DNA of 64,000 nt from Hungatella sp. Its GTDB lineage: Bacteria; Bacillota; Clostridia; Lachnospirales; Lachnospiraceae. Positions 33,772-42,135 of this stretch are shown one piece after another. Position numbers and translations under genes: made by a program. Location: contig JAAWBS010000016.1 in assembly GCA_022792815.1 (NCBI GenBank), forward strand, positions 1-64,000. Reading direction: 5' to 3'. How positions within the stretch are numbered: position 1 is the stretch's first letter; each line of letters starts with the position of its first letter. Below the pieces are notes generated by a model. It was not told the origin of the DNA, did not search any database, and saw nothing but the letters and a program-made list of their open reading frames with translations.

Positions 33772-34380
33772 TCACTTGGGTATCTTTTTGTAAATGTTTT
33801 TGATCTGGGGTTTCAGCAGACGGTACACCTCCATGCCCGCCTCTGCCCCCAGTTCTTTCTGTAAAGCAAAATACAGTCCCTGCAGCTGCTTTACACTGTA
33901 ATTACATATCATCTGATGAATCTTTTCTAAATAATCTTCAGTGCGGTATGTTTCCGGCAATGCCTGTTTCAGCATATTCTTGACATCCTCATCTTCTGAT
34001 TCCTGTTTCTTTTGAGCTGTCAGCTCCGATTTGCTCTTGCGGCACACCTCGACCTCTCTGTCGGTCCAGAACTTTACAACCGAGTCAAACCCGGTGTCAT
34101 TGGACACGATGATGTATTCGGACTTAGGCGCTGTCTTGATCAGATAGCCCAGATAGGAAACCATCTGAAAGTCCAGCCCGTTTTTGCCCGGATAACATAA
34201 GATCATGTCAAATGACATGGGATACTGCCGGATGATGTTTAGGTCCGGATAGGAGATGCCGGGAGAATGTTCCGTATAGAAGAGAATGATCAGATCCTTG
34301 ACGCTCTTCTCAGGCAGTAATTCCTTCCATGCGGTGCCCACATTCTCGGTGTCAACAAGAAAAACTTTTCTGCTGGCCAT
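33772..34380 (-). CDS. NYN/PIN-like domain protein (putative RNA nuclease)
   Basis: A 202-residue soluble protein. The first 120 residues look like a PIN/NYN nuclease fold with acidic positions in 'VFLVDTENVG', 'SFDMILCYPGKNGLDFQMVSYLG' and 'YIIVSNDTGFDSVVKF', the order of Asp residues that binds metal in this fold. The C-terminal 80 residues are charged and helical with no known domain. A function in RNA processing or defence is possible but not shown. The start at 34380 begins the domain cleanly, with GAAAGGA upstream; a longer start is unlikely. It is alone on the minus strand between two plus-strand genes. Confidence 0.7.
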   Translation of the reverse strand: MASRKVFLVDTENVGTAWKELLPEKSVKDLIILFYTEHSPGISYPDLNIIRQYPMSFDMILCYPGKNGLDFQMVSYLGYLIKTAPKSEYIIVSNDTGFDSVVKFWTDREVEVCRKSKSELTAQKKQESEDEDVKNMLKQALPETYRTEDYLEKIHQMICNYSVKQLQGLYFALQKELGAEAGMEVYRLLKPQIKNIYKKIPK

Positions 34381-34556
34381 GTTCGTCCTTTCACCATATA
34401 TGGCATCGGGATTATCATAACACAGTTTTTGGTCCTCCGCAAGGCGTTGCCCCGGCTCTTTTTTTGTATTCGCCCGGCACATAGGAGATCAGGTCTTTCA
34501 GAGGACAGAAAAAGGGCTCCCCTGGAAAAGGCACAGGAGAAAAAAGTCACAGACAG

Positions 34557-34585
34557 TTTACAAGAAAACAGATCGGTGATAGAAT
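34557..34585 (+). promoter_or_regulatory. Promoter of the aldo-keto reductase gene
   Basis: TTTACA at 34557-34562, a 17-base spacer and TAGAAT at 34580-34585, about 50 bases before the start codon. Confidence 0.65.
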
Positions 34586-34638
34586 AGAACAGATTATACA
34601 TAGACAAAGATGAGAGCGCAGGATCAGGAGGAAAAATG

Positions 34639-35748
34639 ATGCAGTATCGCAAATTTGGCAACACGGGACTGGAAGTATCGGCACTGGGTTTTGGCTGTAT
34701 GAGGCTGCCTGTTTTGGAGGACGGCAGTGTAGACGAGAAGGAGACCGTCCGCATCATCCGCCATGCCATTGACGAGGGAGTCAACTATGTGGACACGGCC
34801 TACCCTTACCACAAAGGAGTCAGTGAGCTGGTGGTGGGGAAGGCTCTGAGAGACGGATATCGGGAAAAGATCTTTCTGGCGGACAAATGCCCGGTCTGGC
34901 TTTTGAAGGAAGAGGGAGATTTCGACAAATACTTAGACGAACAGCTGGAGAAGCTTCAGACGGACCACATTGACTTCTATCTGCTCCATGCCCTCAATCG
35001 GGACAGATTTGAGAATCAGGTCAAAGCCTTTGGCCTGGTGGACAAGATGAAAGCAGCCAGGGAGGCGGGAAAGATCCGGTATCTGGGCTTTTCCTTCCAC
35101 GATGATCTGAACATGTTCAAAGAGATTGTGGATTACACGGAGGACTGGGATTTCTGCCAGATTCAGTATAATTACATCAATCTGGAGGAACAGGCGGGCA
35201 CAGAGGGGCTCCGCTATGCCGCTCATAAGGGACTGGCCGTGGTGATCATGGAGCCTCTCTTAGGCGGACGTCTGGCCAACCTTTCCGATCATGTGGCCGC
35301 CAAATTTCCGGATAACAAGACCGTGGTGGAGCACGCCCTGGACTTTCTGTGGGACAAAGAGGAGGTGTCTCTGCTTCTAAGCGGCATGAGCGCCGCCAGG
35401 CAGGTGGAGGATAATCTGGCATATGCAGGGAGAAGCCATGTGGGCATGCTCACCGACGAGGAGCGGGCGGCCTACGGGGCGGCCAAGAAGATCTATGACA
35501 GCATGTCCATGGTAAGCTGTACGGCCTGCGCCTACTGTATGCCCTGTCCCTTTGGCCTGGACATCCCGGAGATCTTTAAGGCTTACAATGTGTTCGGACT
35601 TCGTGGGAAGAACGGAGCCAAGGCAGAGTATGAGAAATTGGAAGTGAAGGCGGACCAGTGCCAAAGCTGCCGTCACTGTGAGAAGGAATGCCCTCAGCAC
35701 ATCAAAATCAGCCAGGTGATGAGAGATGTGGTGAAGATTATGGAGTGA
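34639..35748 (+). CDS. Aldo/keto reductase with C-terminal 4Fe-4S domain
   Basis: A 369-residue oxidoreductase. The AKR barrel (about 1-270) has the catalytic set in 'YVDTAYPYHKG' (Asp, Tyr), 'FLADKCP' (Lys) and 'DFYLLHALN' (His). The C-terminal part carries Cys clusters 'CTACAYCMPCPFG' and 'CQSCRHCEKECPQH', the latter a CxxCxxCxxxCP ferredoxin motif. This fused type is frequent in anaerobes and probably couples aldehyde or ketone reduction to an Fe-S electron donor; the substrate is unknown. AGGAGG at 34626-34631 suits ATG 34639 better than 34636. It is a single gene with a strong terminator. Confidence 0.92.
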   Translation: MQYRKFGNTGLEVSALGFGCMRLPVLEDGSVDEKETVRIIRHAIDEGVNYVDTAYPYHKGVSELVVGKALRDGYREKIFLADKCPVWLLKEEGDFDKYLDEQLEKLQTDHIDFYLLHALNRDRFENQVKAFGLVDKMKAAREAGKIRYLGFSFHDDLNMFKEIVDYTEDWDFCQIQYNYINLEEQAGTEGLRYAAHKGLAVVIMEPLLGGRLANLSDHVAAKFPDNKTVVEHALDFLWDKEEVSLLLSGMSAARQVEDNLAYAGRSHVGMLTDEERAAYGAAKKIYDSMSMVSCTACAYCMPCPFGLDIPEIFKAYNVFGLRGKNGAKAEYEKLEVKADQCQSCRHCEKECPQHIKISQVMRDVVKIME

Positions 35749-35792
35749 CGGCTGTCTGGCGGACAGACGGTAAGTGCAAGTCTGAGAAATCG

Positions 35793-35842
35793 AAAAAGAC
35801 CGGAGCAATCGCGGATTCATGGGATTGCTCCGGTCTTTTTTT
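35793..35842 (+). terminator. Strong rho-independent terminator after the aldo-keto reductase gene
   Basis: AAAAAGACCGGAGCAATC at 35793-35810 is the perfect reverse complement of 35823-35840, with a 12-base loop and a run of seven Ts. Confidence 0.95.
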
Positions 35843-35872
35843 GATGAAAAAACGAAAGCCTTTTACCTTAAG

Positions 35873-35905
35873 AGGATTCGAGTGTCAAAGACCCTGAGGA
35901 AAGTG
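35873..35905 (+). repeat. Dispersed 33-bp repeat, copy A
   Basis: The stretch beginning AGGATTCGAGTGTCAAAG matches, at 29 of 33 bases, the reverse strand of 57076-57108 (copy B). It lies in the gap after the aldo-keto reductase terminator. Such short dispersed repeats in intergenic DNA suggest a family present elsewhere in the genome. Confidence 0.6.
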
Positions 35906-35929
35906 GGCGGCAGATTCAGGAGTTTGTCA

Positions 35930-35958
35930 TTGACAAAAGATATTATGTATGATATTAT
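35930..35958 (+). promoter_or_regulatory. Promoter of the phosphoesterase/ABC cluster
   Basis: TTGACA at 35930-35935, a 17-base spacer and TATTAT at 35953-35958. It lies 168 bases before the PHP gene start; the leader in between is AT-rich at first, with the Fur-like box directly downstream. Confidence 0.8.
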
Positions 35959-35967
35959 CAAAATAAA

Positions 35968-35982
35968 TGATAATAATAATCA
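35968..35982. promoter_or_regulatory. Near-consensus Fur box
   Basis: TGATAATAATAATCA matches the 7-1-7 Fur consensus TGATAATNATTATCA at all but one defined position. It starts 9 bases after the -10 element, where a bound repressor would block the polymerase. The regulator could be Fur or another family member. Confidence 0.6.
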
Positions 35983-36126
35983 TATTTTGATAGTATTAAA
36001 CAATATATGCGGAAAAGAAAGGGAGAGAAAGACTATTTCGATCAATAAAAGATCGGAATGGGAACAGGAATCGTATCACGGCTGTCGTCAGAGGGAAGGC
36101 TGCGGCGGCGGAGAGAGGAGGAAGAG

Positions 36127-36921
36127 ATGTTTGATTTCCATATGCACTCGCAAGTTTCGGCGGACAGCAAAGCCAGACCGGAAGATATGGTGGCGGCAGC
36201 CGAGGCGTGGGGATTGAGGGAGATCTGTTTTACCGATCATCTGGACTGTAAAGTGGGACGGCCGGAGACCAATGTGTTCACCCAGGAGGCCTACGAGGAG
36301 GCCTACAGAGACCTTTCCTCAGACAAGCTTAGAATTCGCTTCGGCATGGAATTTGGGATGCAGCCGGACAACAGGCAGCGTTTTTTGGAGGAGACGGGAA
36401 AGCGGAAGTACGATTTCATCATCGGTTCTGTACATACCATCGAGAATAAGGGCGTGTACCGTGAGGAGTACTGGAGGGGAAAGACCCGGAGAGAGGCCTA
36501 CACCAGGTATCTGGAGGAGATTCTCTCCTGTCTGGAGGTACATGAGGATTTTCACGTGCTGGGTCACCTGACCCATCCCACGAAATCGCCAAGCAACACA
36601 GGGAATGTCCCGTATACCTTGAGCGAGTACGGGGAACTGACCGAAGAGATTTTTCGGCGCCTGATCCATAAGGGCATCGGCCTGGAGGTAAATACCAGCG
36701 GAATTCGCTCCAGCGGTCAGCCCCTGCCGCCTCTGGAGTTTGTCAGGCAGTATGTGGAGATGGGCGGAGAGATCATCACCGTCGGTTCCGATGCCCACAA
36801 GCCGGCCCATGTGGGAAACCATATCCGGGAGACCTTAAAGGCTCTGGGAGATCTCACGCCGTGGATCGTCGTATTTGAAGAAGGAAGGCCGATGTACTAC
36901 AAGATCGATTCGCTGTGGTGA
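36127..36921 (+). CDS. PHP-domain phosphoesterase (HisJ/histidinol-phosphatase family)
   Basis: A 264-residue metal hydrolase. Ligand motifs are 'FDFHMHSQVSADS' at the N-terminus, 'ICFTDHLDC', 'RFGMEFGMQ', 'FIIGSVHTI', 'HVLGHLTHP' and 'ITVGSDAHKPAHVG'. The family includes HisJ histidinol phosphatase and cyclic-phosphate phosphodiesterases. No other his gene is near; instead it heads a cluster with a phosphodiesterase, a TIM barrel and a sugar ABC importer. A role in phosphoester breakdown in that pathway is therefore more likely than histidine synthesis, which is inference. AGGAGG lies upstream of ATG 36127. It may be iron-regulated through the Fur-like box. Confidence 0.85.
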   Translation: MFDFHMHSQVSADSKARPEDMVAAAEAWGLREICFTDHLDCKVGRPETNVFTQEAYEEAYRDLSSDKLRIRFGMEFGMQPDNRQRFLEETGKRKYDFIIGSVHTIENKGVYREEYWRGKTRREAYTRYLEEILSCLEVHEDFHVLGHLTHPTKSPSNTGNVPYTLSEYGELTEEIFRRLIHKGIGLEVNTSGIRSSGQPLPPLEFVRQYVEMGGEIITVGSDAHKPAHVGNHIRETLKALGDLTPWIVVFEEGRPMYYKIDSLW

Positions 36922-36947
36922 AGGGGTTAATGAAAAGGAAGGGGAAC

Positions 36948-38495
36948 ATGATGAAGAGAGCAGCCGATGAACAGGGAAGGCCGCCTCTGTCGGTGGCCTC
37001 CTGGACCCGCGAGCGGGGGGGGATGTGCGGCAGAGACGTAAGGTGGCGGTTGGAGCCGGAGCGGGGGATTTTCACCGTATCGGGATTGGGCCCCATGGAG
37101 GACTATGAAGAGGAACGGGCAGTGCCATGGCACAGGGGCAGGCAGAAGATCAGGACGGTCATCATCGAGGATGGGGTCACCGAGGTGGGAGATCAGTGTT
37201 TTCGGAACTGCCGGGAACTGACTGTACTGCGCATGGCCCCTTCTGTGGAGATCATCGGGGCGGACAGCTTTCGGGGGTGTGAGAAGATCACAAGGCTGGT
37301 TCTGCCCGGCAGGCTGAAGGCCGTGAGTCCGGGGGCATTTGCAGGGTGTGTAGGACTTAAGACCGTGTATATGCCAAAGAGCATAGAGTCCGTGGAGGAA
37401 AGCGCCTTCGGCGGGGATGAGAATCTGACGGAGGTGTTCTATGAAGGGACCGAGCGCCAGTGGAGAGAGGTGCTCATCAGCTGTTCCTGTATGAACAATG
37501 AGAGCCTTATCAGGGCTATCCTCCGTCCCTCCGGCCACCGGGAGGAGGCCAAAGGGGAGAGCGGGGGAAAGAGGCGGGATGGGGAAAGACCCGGACAAGG
37601 TCTAAGAGACGTGATCTGTCAGGTGAGAGAGGCCTTTCAAAAGGGCGGGGACGGAAGACTCCATATCCTGCTTCTTGCCCTGAGGGCCACAGGTGTGACC
37701 AGCAAGACCGGAGACTGTACCTTTCTTCTCTTCCCCGGGGGAACTACCATGATGATCGATGCCGGGATTCCTGAGTGCGGAGGCCAGGTCACCGGTTTTC
37801 TGGAAGCAGTGGGTGTGAAAAATCTGGACTATTTTGTTCTGACCCACGCCCACAGCGACCACATCGGAGGAGGAATGTCCCTTCTGGGCTATTTATCCGA
37901 GTGGGGCGGCAGGATCGGCAGGTATTATCACATCGGCTATTACAATAAAGTGACCGAGGTGGCTTTTGGGCAGTCTCTGACAACGTGGGGGACTGAAGTC
38001 TGCAGCGATGTGGCGGAGGGAGACCGGTGGGAGATCGACGGTGTGGACGTGGACGTCCTGAACCCGGATGAGGACAGGCGGGTTTTCTCCGACAATCCCA
38101 TGGAGGGAGTCAACAACCTGTCGATCGCTCTGCGGTTTACCTATGGACAGTGCAGATATCTGACTGCCGGGGATCTGTATGTGTCTCAGGAGCGGTGGCT
38201 GGCGAAGAGATACGGGGAAGGGCTGAGAGCCGACGTGGTCAAAGCCAGCCATCACGGACTGCCCACCTCCAGCTGTGAGGAGTGGCTGAAGGCTGTCTCT
38301 CCAAGGGTGCTGGTGGCATGTACCGATGACCTGGGCTGTACCAAGGTGATCCGACGTGCCCGCAGTGTGGGAGCGGACTATTACTGTACCGGAATGGACG
38401 GCATCATCGCTGTGGCCATGGAGCGGGACGGGAAGTGGGAGATCGCCAGTGAGTATGACGACGTGAGGATGAGAAAGTGGAGGGGAGAATCATGA
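36948..38495 (+). CDS. Leucine-rich-repeat (LRR_5) / metallo-beta-lactamase fold fusion protein
   Basis: A 515-residue protein of unusual make-up. Residues about 65-175 hold BspA-like repeats of about 23 residues ('VTEVGDQCFRNCRELTVLRM', 'VEIIGADSFRGCEKITRLVL', 'LKAVSPGAFAGCVGLKTVYM', 'IESVEESAFGGDENLTEVFY'). After a charged linker a ComEC-like metallo-beta-lactamase domain follows (about 240-505) with 'VLTHAHSDHIGGG', 'TAGDL' and 'KASHHGLPTSS'. There is no signal peptide or membrane helix, so it is probably cytoplasmic. The MBL domain is likely a hydrolase of phosphodiesters; the repeats may bind a partner. ATG 36948/36951 follows an AAGGAAGGGG site. The next gene overlaps its stop. Confidence 0.8.
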   Translation: MMKRAADEQGRPPLSVASWTRERGGMCGRDVRWRLEPERGIFTVSGLGPMEDYEEERAVPWHRGRQKIRTVIIEDGVTEVGDQCFRNCRELTVLRMAPSVEIIGADSFRGCEKITRLVLPGRLKAVSPGAFAGCVGLKTVYMPKSIESVEESAFGGDENLTEVFYEGTERQWREVLISCSCMNNESLIRAILRPSGHREEAKGESGGKRRDGERPGQGLRDVICQVREAFQKGGDGRLHILLLALRATGVTSKTGDCTFLLFPGGTTMMIDAGIPECGGQVTGFLEAVGVKNLDYFVLTHAHSDHIGGGMSLLGYLSEWGGRIGRYYHIGYYNKVTEVAFGQSLTTWGTEVCSDVAEGDRWEIDGVDVDVLNPDEDRRVFSDNPMEGVNNLSIALRFTYGQCRYLTAGDLYVSQERWLAKRYGEGLRADVVKASHHGLPTSSCEEWLKAVSPRVLVACTDDLGCTKVIRRARSVGADYYCTGMDGIIAVAMERDGKWEIASEYDDVRMRKWRGES

Positions 38496-39808
38496 GCAAG
38501 AGAAAAATCATCGTGTTTTCCTGCGATGCCATGGTCTATGAGGATATCCGGTACCTGCTCACAAAGCCGTCCTTCTGCGCTCTGTACAAGAAGGGGGCCA
38601 TGGTGAAGAGGATACGGACGGTCTATCCATCGGTCACCTACACCTGCCATACCTCCATGTCATCCGGCTGCTATCCCGACAAACACGGCGTGACAGGCAA
38701 CATGAAGTTCATGCCGGGCCGGCTGAAACCGATGCCGTGGCAGTGGTTTGCCGATGCCATCAAGTGTCCGGATATCTTTACCGCAGCCAAGAGAGCCGGA
38801 CTTTCCACGGCGGCGGTCTTCTGGCCGGTTACCGGCAATCATCCGGATATCGATTATCTGGTGGATGAGTACTGGCCCCAGTCCAAGGAGGACACCAAGG
38901 AAGCCTGTTTCCTTCGGTCCGGCACCACAAGGGAAGTGTATGATACCTGCGTGGCACCTCACATCGGTCCCGTGACGGTGAGGACCCACCCGGACACAGA
39001 CCAGTTTCTGGTGGACTGTGCCTGCGAGATGATCCGCCATTACCGGCCGGATCTGCTGATGCTGCACACGGCGGACGTGGACTCCTACCGGCATCACACC
39101 GGCCTGTTTACCGAGCAGGTGAAGCGGGGCCTGGATGATACCGAGAGGTGGTTTACTCAGATCATCCGGACCACGAAGGAGGCGGGGGTGTTTGAGGAGA
39201 CCAACTTTTTTCTGGTGTCGGACCACGGACAGATGGAGATCGTCCGAAGCTTAAAACCCAATGTGATGCTGGCCAGAAACGGGCTGATCCGGGTGGACCG
39301 GGCGGGGGAGGTGGCGGACTGGCAGGCCTACTGCCAATCCAACGGGCTTTCGGCGCTGATCCGTCTGAGGGACCCGGGAGACCGGGAACTGTGGAAAAAG
39401 ACCTATGAGCTGCTCTTAGCTCTTCAGAGGGAAGGCGTCTACGGCATCAGCCGGGTGTACACCAGGGAAGAGATCCGGGAAAAAGAACACTTGGACGGGG
39501 ATTTCTCTTTTGTCATCGAGACAGACGGATACACCTCGTTTTCCGAGGATTGGAGGGAACCTCTGATCAAGGAGTTGGATTTGTCCGACTACCGTCTGGG
39601 GCGGGCGACCCCCGGACATCACCCGGACAAAGGACCTCAGCCGATCCTGTTTGCCTTCGGACCGGATATCAGGGAAGGTGTGGAGGTGGAGGAAAAGCCT
39701 GTGGTAGACGAGGTGCCTACTTATGGGAAGATTCTGGGGCTTTCCCTGCCCTCGGCGGACGGGCAGCCTATAGACGAGATCATAAGAGACAGGGGGAAAG
39801 AAGGATGA
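38492..39808 (+). CDS. Alkaline-phosphatase-superfamily phosphodiesterase (nucleotide pyrophosphatase/NPP type)
   Basis: A 438-residue two-metal hydrolase. Asp12 in 'VFSCDAM' and the nucleophile Thr51 in 'YPSVTYTCHTSM' are followed by 'GCYPDKHGVTGN', 'HTADVDSYRHHTG' (metal Asp and His), 'LVSDHGQ' and 'GHHPDKGPQP'. This is the NPP/phosphoglycerate-mutase-like set and acts on phosphodiesters or phosphonates. No signal peptide is seen, so the substrate is probably imported first, perhaps by the ABC system encoded downstream. The ATG overlaps the stop of the LRR-MBL gene, and the next gene overlaps in the same way. Confidence 0.88.
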   Translation: MSKRKIIVFSCDAMVYEDIRYLLTKPSFCALYKKGAMVKRIRTVYPSVTYTCHTSMSSGCYPDKHGVTGNMKFMPGRLKPMPWQWFADAIKCPDIFTAAKRAGLSTAAVFWPVTGNHPDIDYLVDEYWPQSKEDTKEACFLRSGTTREVYDTCVAPHIGPVTVRTHPDTDQFLVDCACEMIRHYRPDLLMLHTADVDSYRHHTGLFTEQVKRGLDDTERWFTQIIRTTKEAGVFEETNFFLVSDHGQMEIVRSLKPNVMLARNGLIRVDRAGEVADWQAYCQSNGLSALIRLRDPGDRELWKKTYELLLALQREGVYGISRVYTREEIREKEHLDGDFSFVIETDGYTSFSEDWREPLIKELDLSDYRLGRATPGHHPDKGPQPILFAFGPDIREGVEVEEKPVVDEVPTYGKILGLSLPSADGQPIDEIIRDRGKEG

Positions 39809-40665
39809 ACCACTTGGGATTTGCCACGTTTGGTGTGGACTATCGAGAATATGACAGGCTGAGGGAGATCCTGGAGGAGTGCCGCTTTGCCGGGCTGGGG
39901 CCGGAGCTGTCCATCTATACGAAGACATCCCGGTATCCTGATTTTATGGAGGAGCTGGCCCGGAAGCGGGAGATGTTTGCACCCTACTATGTGACCTTTC
40001 ACGGACCTTACAGCGAGGTGGAGGCCACCAGCCCTCCGGGCAGTCAGGCCCGTCAGGTGATGGTGGAGGCGTACCGCCAGGCCTTCCGGTGCTGCAGAGA
40101 TTTCTCTGCACACACCATCGTCATGCACACCAACCAGAAGGTTCACCTGACAGGTGATGACGGAGGACTTCGGGAGAACTGTATATCTGTCATCCGTGAG
40201 CTGGGGGAGATGGCAGGGGAGCTTGGAGGAGGAGTGAGGCTTCTGGTGGAAAATGTGGGGATCCCTAAAAAGGACAATGTGCTGTTTCCCATGGAGGAGT
40301 TTATCCGCATGTTCGATGAGCTGCCGGAGGACATCGGCTGTCTCATCGATGTGGGACACGCATTTATCAATCGATGGGATATGGAGGAAGTGATCAGAAG
40401 GCTTAAGGGCCGGATCGCCTCCTACCACCTCCACAACAACGACGGGGACAGAGACTCCCATCGCATGCTGTTTGAGGATCACCTGTATTACGGCCGGGAG
40501 GACTGGAGGAGGCTGTTTGCCGTCATGGAGGAATATACGCCTGGGGCAGACTGGATTCTGGAATATTCGCCTAAAAATCCCATCACACCTAAAGCGATAG
40601 CTGGTGAGATCCGGGAGATTTTAAGACTTGCAGAGATGAGGCCGGGCCAACATGCCGTGGGGTAG
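39805..40665 (+). CDS. Sugar phosphate isomerase/epimerase-type TIM barrel
   Basis: A 286-residue protein of the xylose-isomerase-like/AP-endonuclease-2 superfamily. Metal-ligand patterns are visible as 'YYVTFHGPYSEVEA', 'TIVMHTNQ', 'RLLVENVG', 'GCLIDVGHAF', 'ASYHLHNNDGDRDSH' and 'WILEYSPK'. Members are isomerases, epimerases or endonucleases; the sugar-type ABC genes next door favour a sugar or polyol. The exact reaction is unknown. The ATG overlaps the phosphodiesterase stop (ATGA) and the binding-protein gene follows after 44 bases. Confidence 0.82.
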   Translation: MNHLGFATFGVDYREYDRLREILEECRFAGLGPELSIYTKTSRYPDFMEELARKREMFAPYYVTFHGPYSEVEATSPPGSQARQVMVEAYRQAFRCCRDFSAHTIVMHTNQKVHLTGDDGGLRENCISVIRELGEMAGELGGGVRLLVENVGIPKKDNVLFPMEEFIRMFDELPEDIGCLIDVGHAFINRWDMEEVIRRLKGRIASYHLHNNDGDRDSHRMLFEDHLYYGREDWRRLFAVMEEYTPGADWILEYSPKNPITPKAIAGEIREILRLAEMRPGQHAVG

Positions 40666-40709
40666 AGGGACGGCTTGGATAAAATTTATTTCAAACGAGG
40701 AGGAGAAAC

Positions 40710-42104
40710 ATGAGAAGATCAATGTGGAAGAAGAGTCTGGCGGCGATATTAGGTCTGTCTATGGTGTTTGTATCTGCCTGCGGACAGTCCCGGGAAAGCA
40801 GCGCGGGGGAGACGAAAGCCCAGGCCGTCCAGACGGCCGCTGCCCAAGCCTCTGAGACCAAAGGGGAAGCGGAGAAGGAGGTGGCCCAGTCACAGTCCCA
40901 GTACCCGGAGCAGGTGACGGAACCTATCACCATCGAGTTCTGGCACACCCGGGGATCCGGAGCCAACGGAGACAATATGACCGCCATGATCGAGGAGTTC
41001 AATGCCTCCAACGGGTTGGGAATTACGGTGGAAGGGGTCTATCAGGGCTCTTATGCAGAGACCCTGTCCAAGATCACGGCGGCTGTGGGGGCAGGCGATA
41101 ACCCGGCAGTGGCCATCGTGGCTTCCGGCGGAATCGAGGCGCTGGCCGACGCGGGAGTGCTGGCTGACATGATGCCCTACATGGAGAGAGACGGCTTTGA
41201 CTTAGACAATATCCCGGAAGGTCTTCAGTACTATATGACATGGGAGGAGGGAAAAGCCCTGGTGGTTCCCTATCTGGTGTCTTCTCCGATCCTGTATTAC
41301 AACAAGGCCCTGTGGCCGGAGGCTCCGGGGACGATCCAGGAACTTTATGCCGGCGCTAAGAAGATTTATGCGGAAAAGGGAGTTCCGGGCTGGGGTCTGA
41401 TTATGGATGTGGGATATTTACAGAGGCCTGTCATCATCACCCTGGGCGCCAACGGCCTTTTGACCGCAGACGGATTGACGGCCGACGGGCTGGAGAACGG
41501 GGAGATGCGGACCTATCTGACAGACTGGCAGAACGGAGTCAAGGAAGGCTATATCGTGCCTCCCGAGGTGACGGATGCCTCCAATGCCATGCAGCAGCTG
41601 TTCTACCAGGGACAGGTAGGCATGTTCGGCGCCACTTCGGGAAACCTGAAAAATGTGATGAAGCTGAGCGCGGAAAACAATGTCGATCTGGGAATAGGCA
41701 CCTATGTGGGTTATGACGGACCCTGTGCCTCCATCGGCGGCGGCAGCCTGGCCATCTTAGAGTCCAATAACAGTCAGCAGGAGAAAGCAGCGGCCTGGGA
41801 ATTTATCAAATTCCTGTATTCTGATGAGAATATCGTGAGACTCCACTCGGAAACCGGATACCTGCCCATGACCTACAGTGCCGCCGAGAGCCAGGAGTGT
41901 CAGGAATTCTGGGGACAATACCCGGGATTCAAGACCGCCTTTGACCAGTTAAGCTTTGGAAAGTACAACGAGTGGTCCGTCTACGGGGCAGAGTGGAAAG
42001 CCAAGGTCTTGGAGGCTATGCAGTACGTGATCGTGACCCAGGAGATGACGCCCGACGAGGCGGTAGAGTTCTTAAAAACCCAGGTAAGTGTTGTGTTCCC
42101 CTAA
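40710..42104 (+). CDS. Carbohydrate-type ABC transporter substrate-binding lipoprotein
   Basis: A 464-residue family-1 binding protein (UgpB/MalE group). A signal peptide ends in a lipobox ('FVSAC', Cys about residue 22), then a Glu/Ala/Gln-rich linker, then the two-lobed domain ('EPITIEFWHTRGSGANGDNM', 'WEEGKALVVPYLVSSPILYYNK', 'GYLPMTYSAAES'). The overall form resembles glycerol-3-phosphate and glycerophosphodiester binders, which would fit the phosphodiesterase upstream, though ligand residues cannot be judged by eye. GAGGAGGAG lies upstream of the ATG. Confidence 0.9.
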   Translation: MRRSMWKKSLAAILGLSMVFVSACGQSRESSAGETKAQAVQTAAAQASETKGEAEKEVAQSQSQYPEQVTEPITIEFWHTRGSGANGDNMTAMIEEFNASNGLGITVEGVYQGSYAETLSKITAAVGAGDNPAVAIVASGGIEALADAGVLADMMPYMERDGFDLDNIPEGLQYYMTWEEGKALVVPYLVSSPILYYNKALWPEAPGTIQELYAGAKKIYAEKGVPGWGLIMDVGYLQRPVIITLGANGLLTADGLTADGLENGEMRTYLTDWQNGVKEGYIVPPEVTDASNAMQQLFYQGQVGMFGATSGNLKNVMKLSAENNVDLGIGTYVGYDGPCASIGGGSLAILESNNSQQEKAAAWEFIKFLYSDENIVRLHSETGYLPMTYSAAESQECQEFWGQYPGFKTAFDQLSFGKYNEWSVYGAEWKAKVLEAMQYVIVTQEMTPDEAVEFLKTQVSVVFP

Positions 42105-42135
42105 GCGGCGGGGACCAGGAAGAAGGGATGTAGCG

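Noticed and set aside
35688-36217. Two small plus-strand frames after the aldo-keto reductase gene
   Set aside because: They cross a strong terminator and the dispersed repeat and show no domain; the peptide likeness to the frame at 56713-57138 comes from the repeat, not from a gene.
36127-36921. Histidine biosynthesis role (hisJ) for the PHP protein
   Set aside because: No other his genes are near and the gene is the head of a phosphoester/ABC cluster; only family membership supports HisJ.
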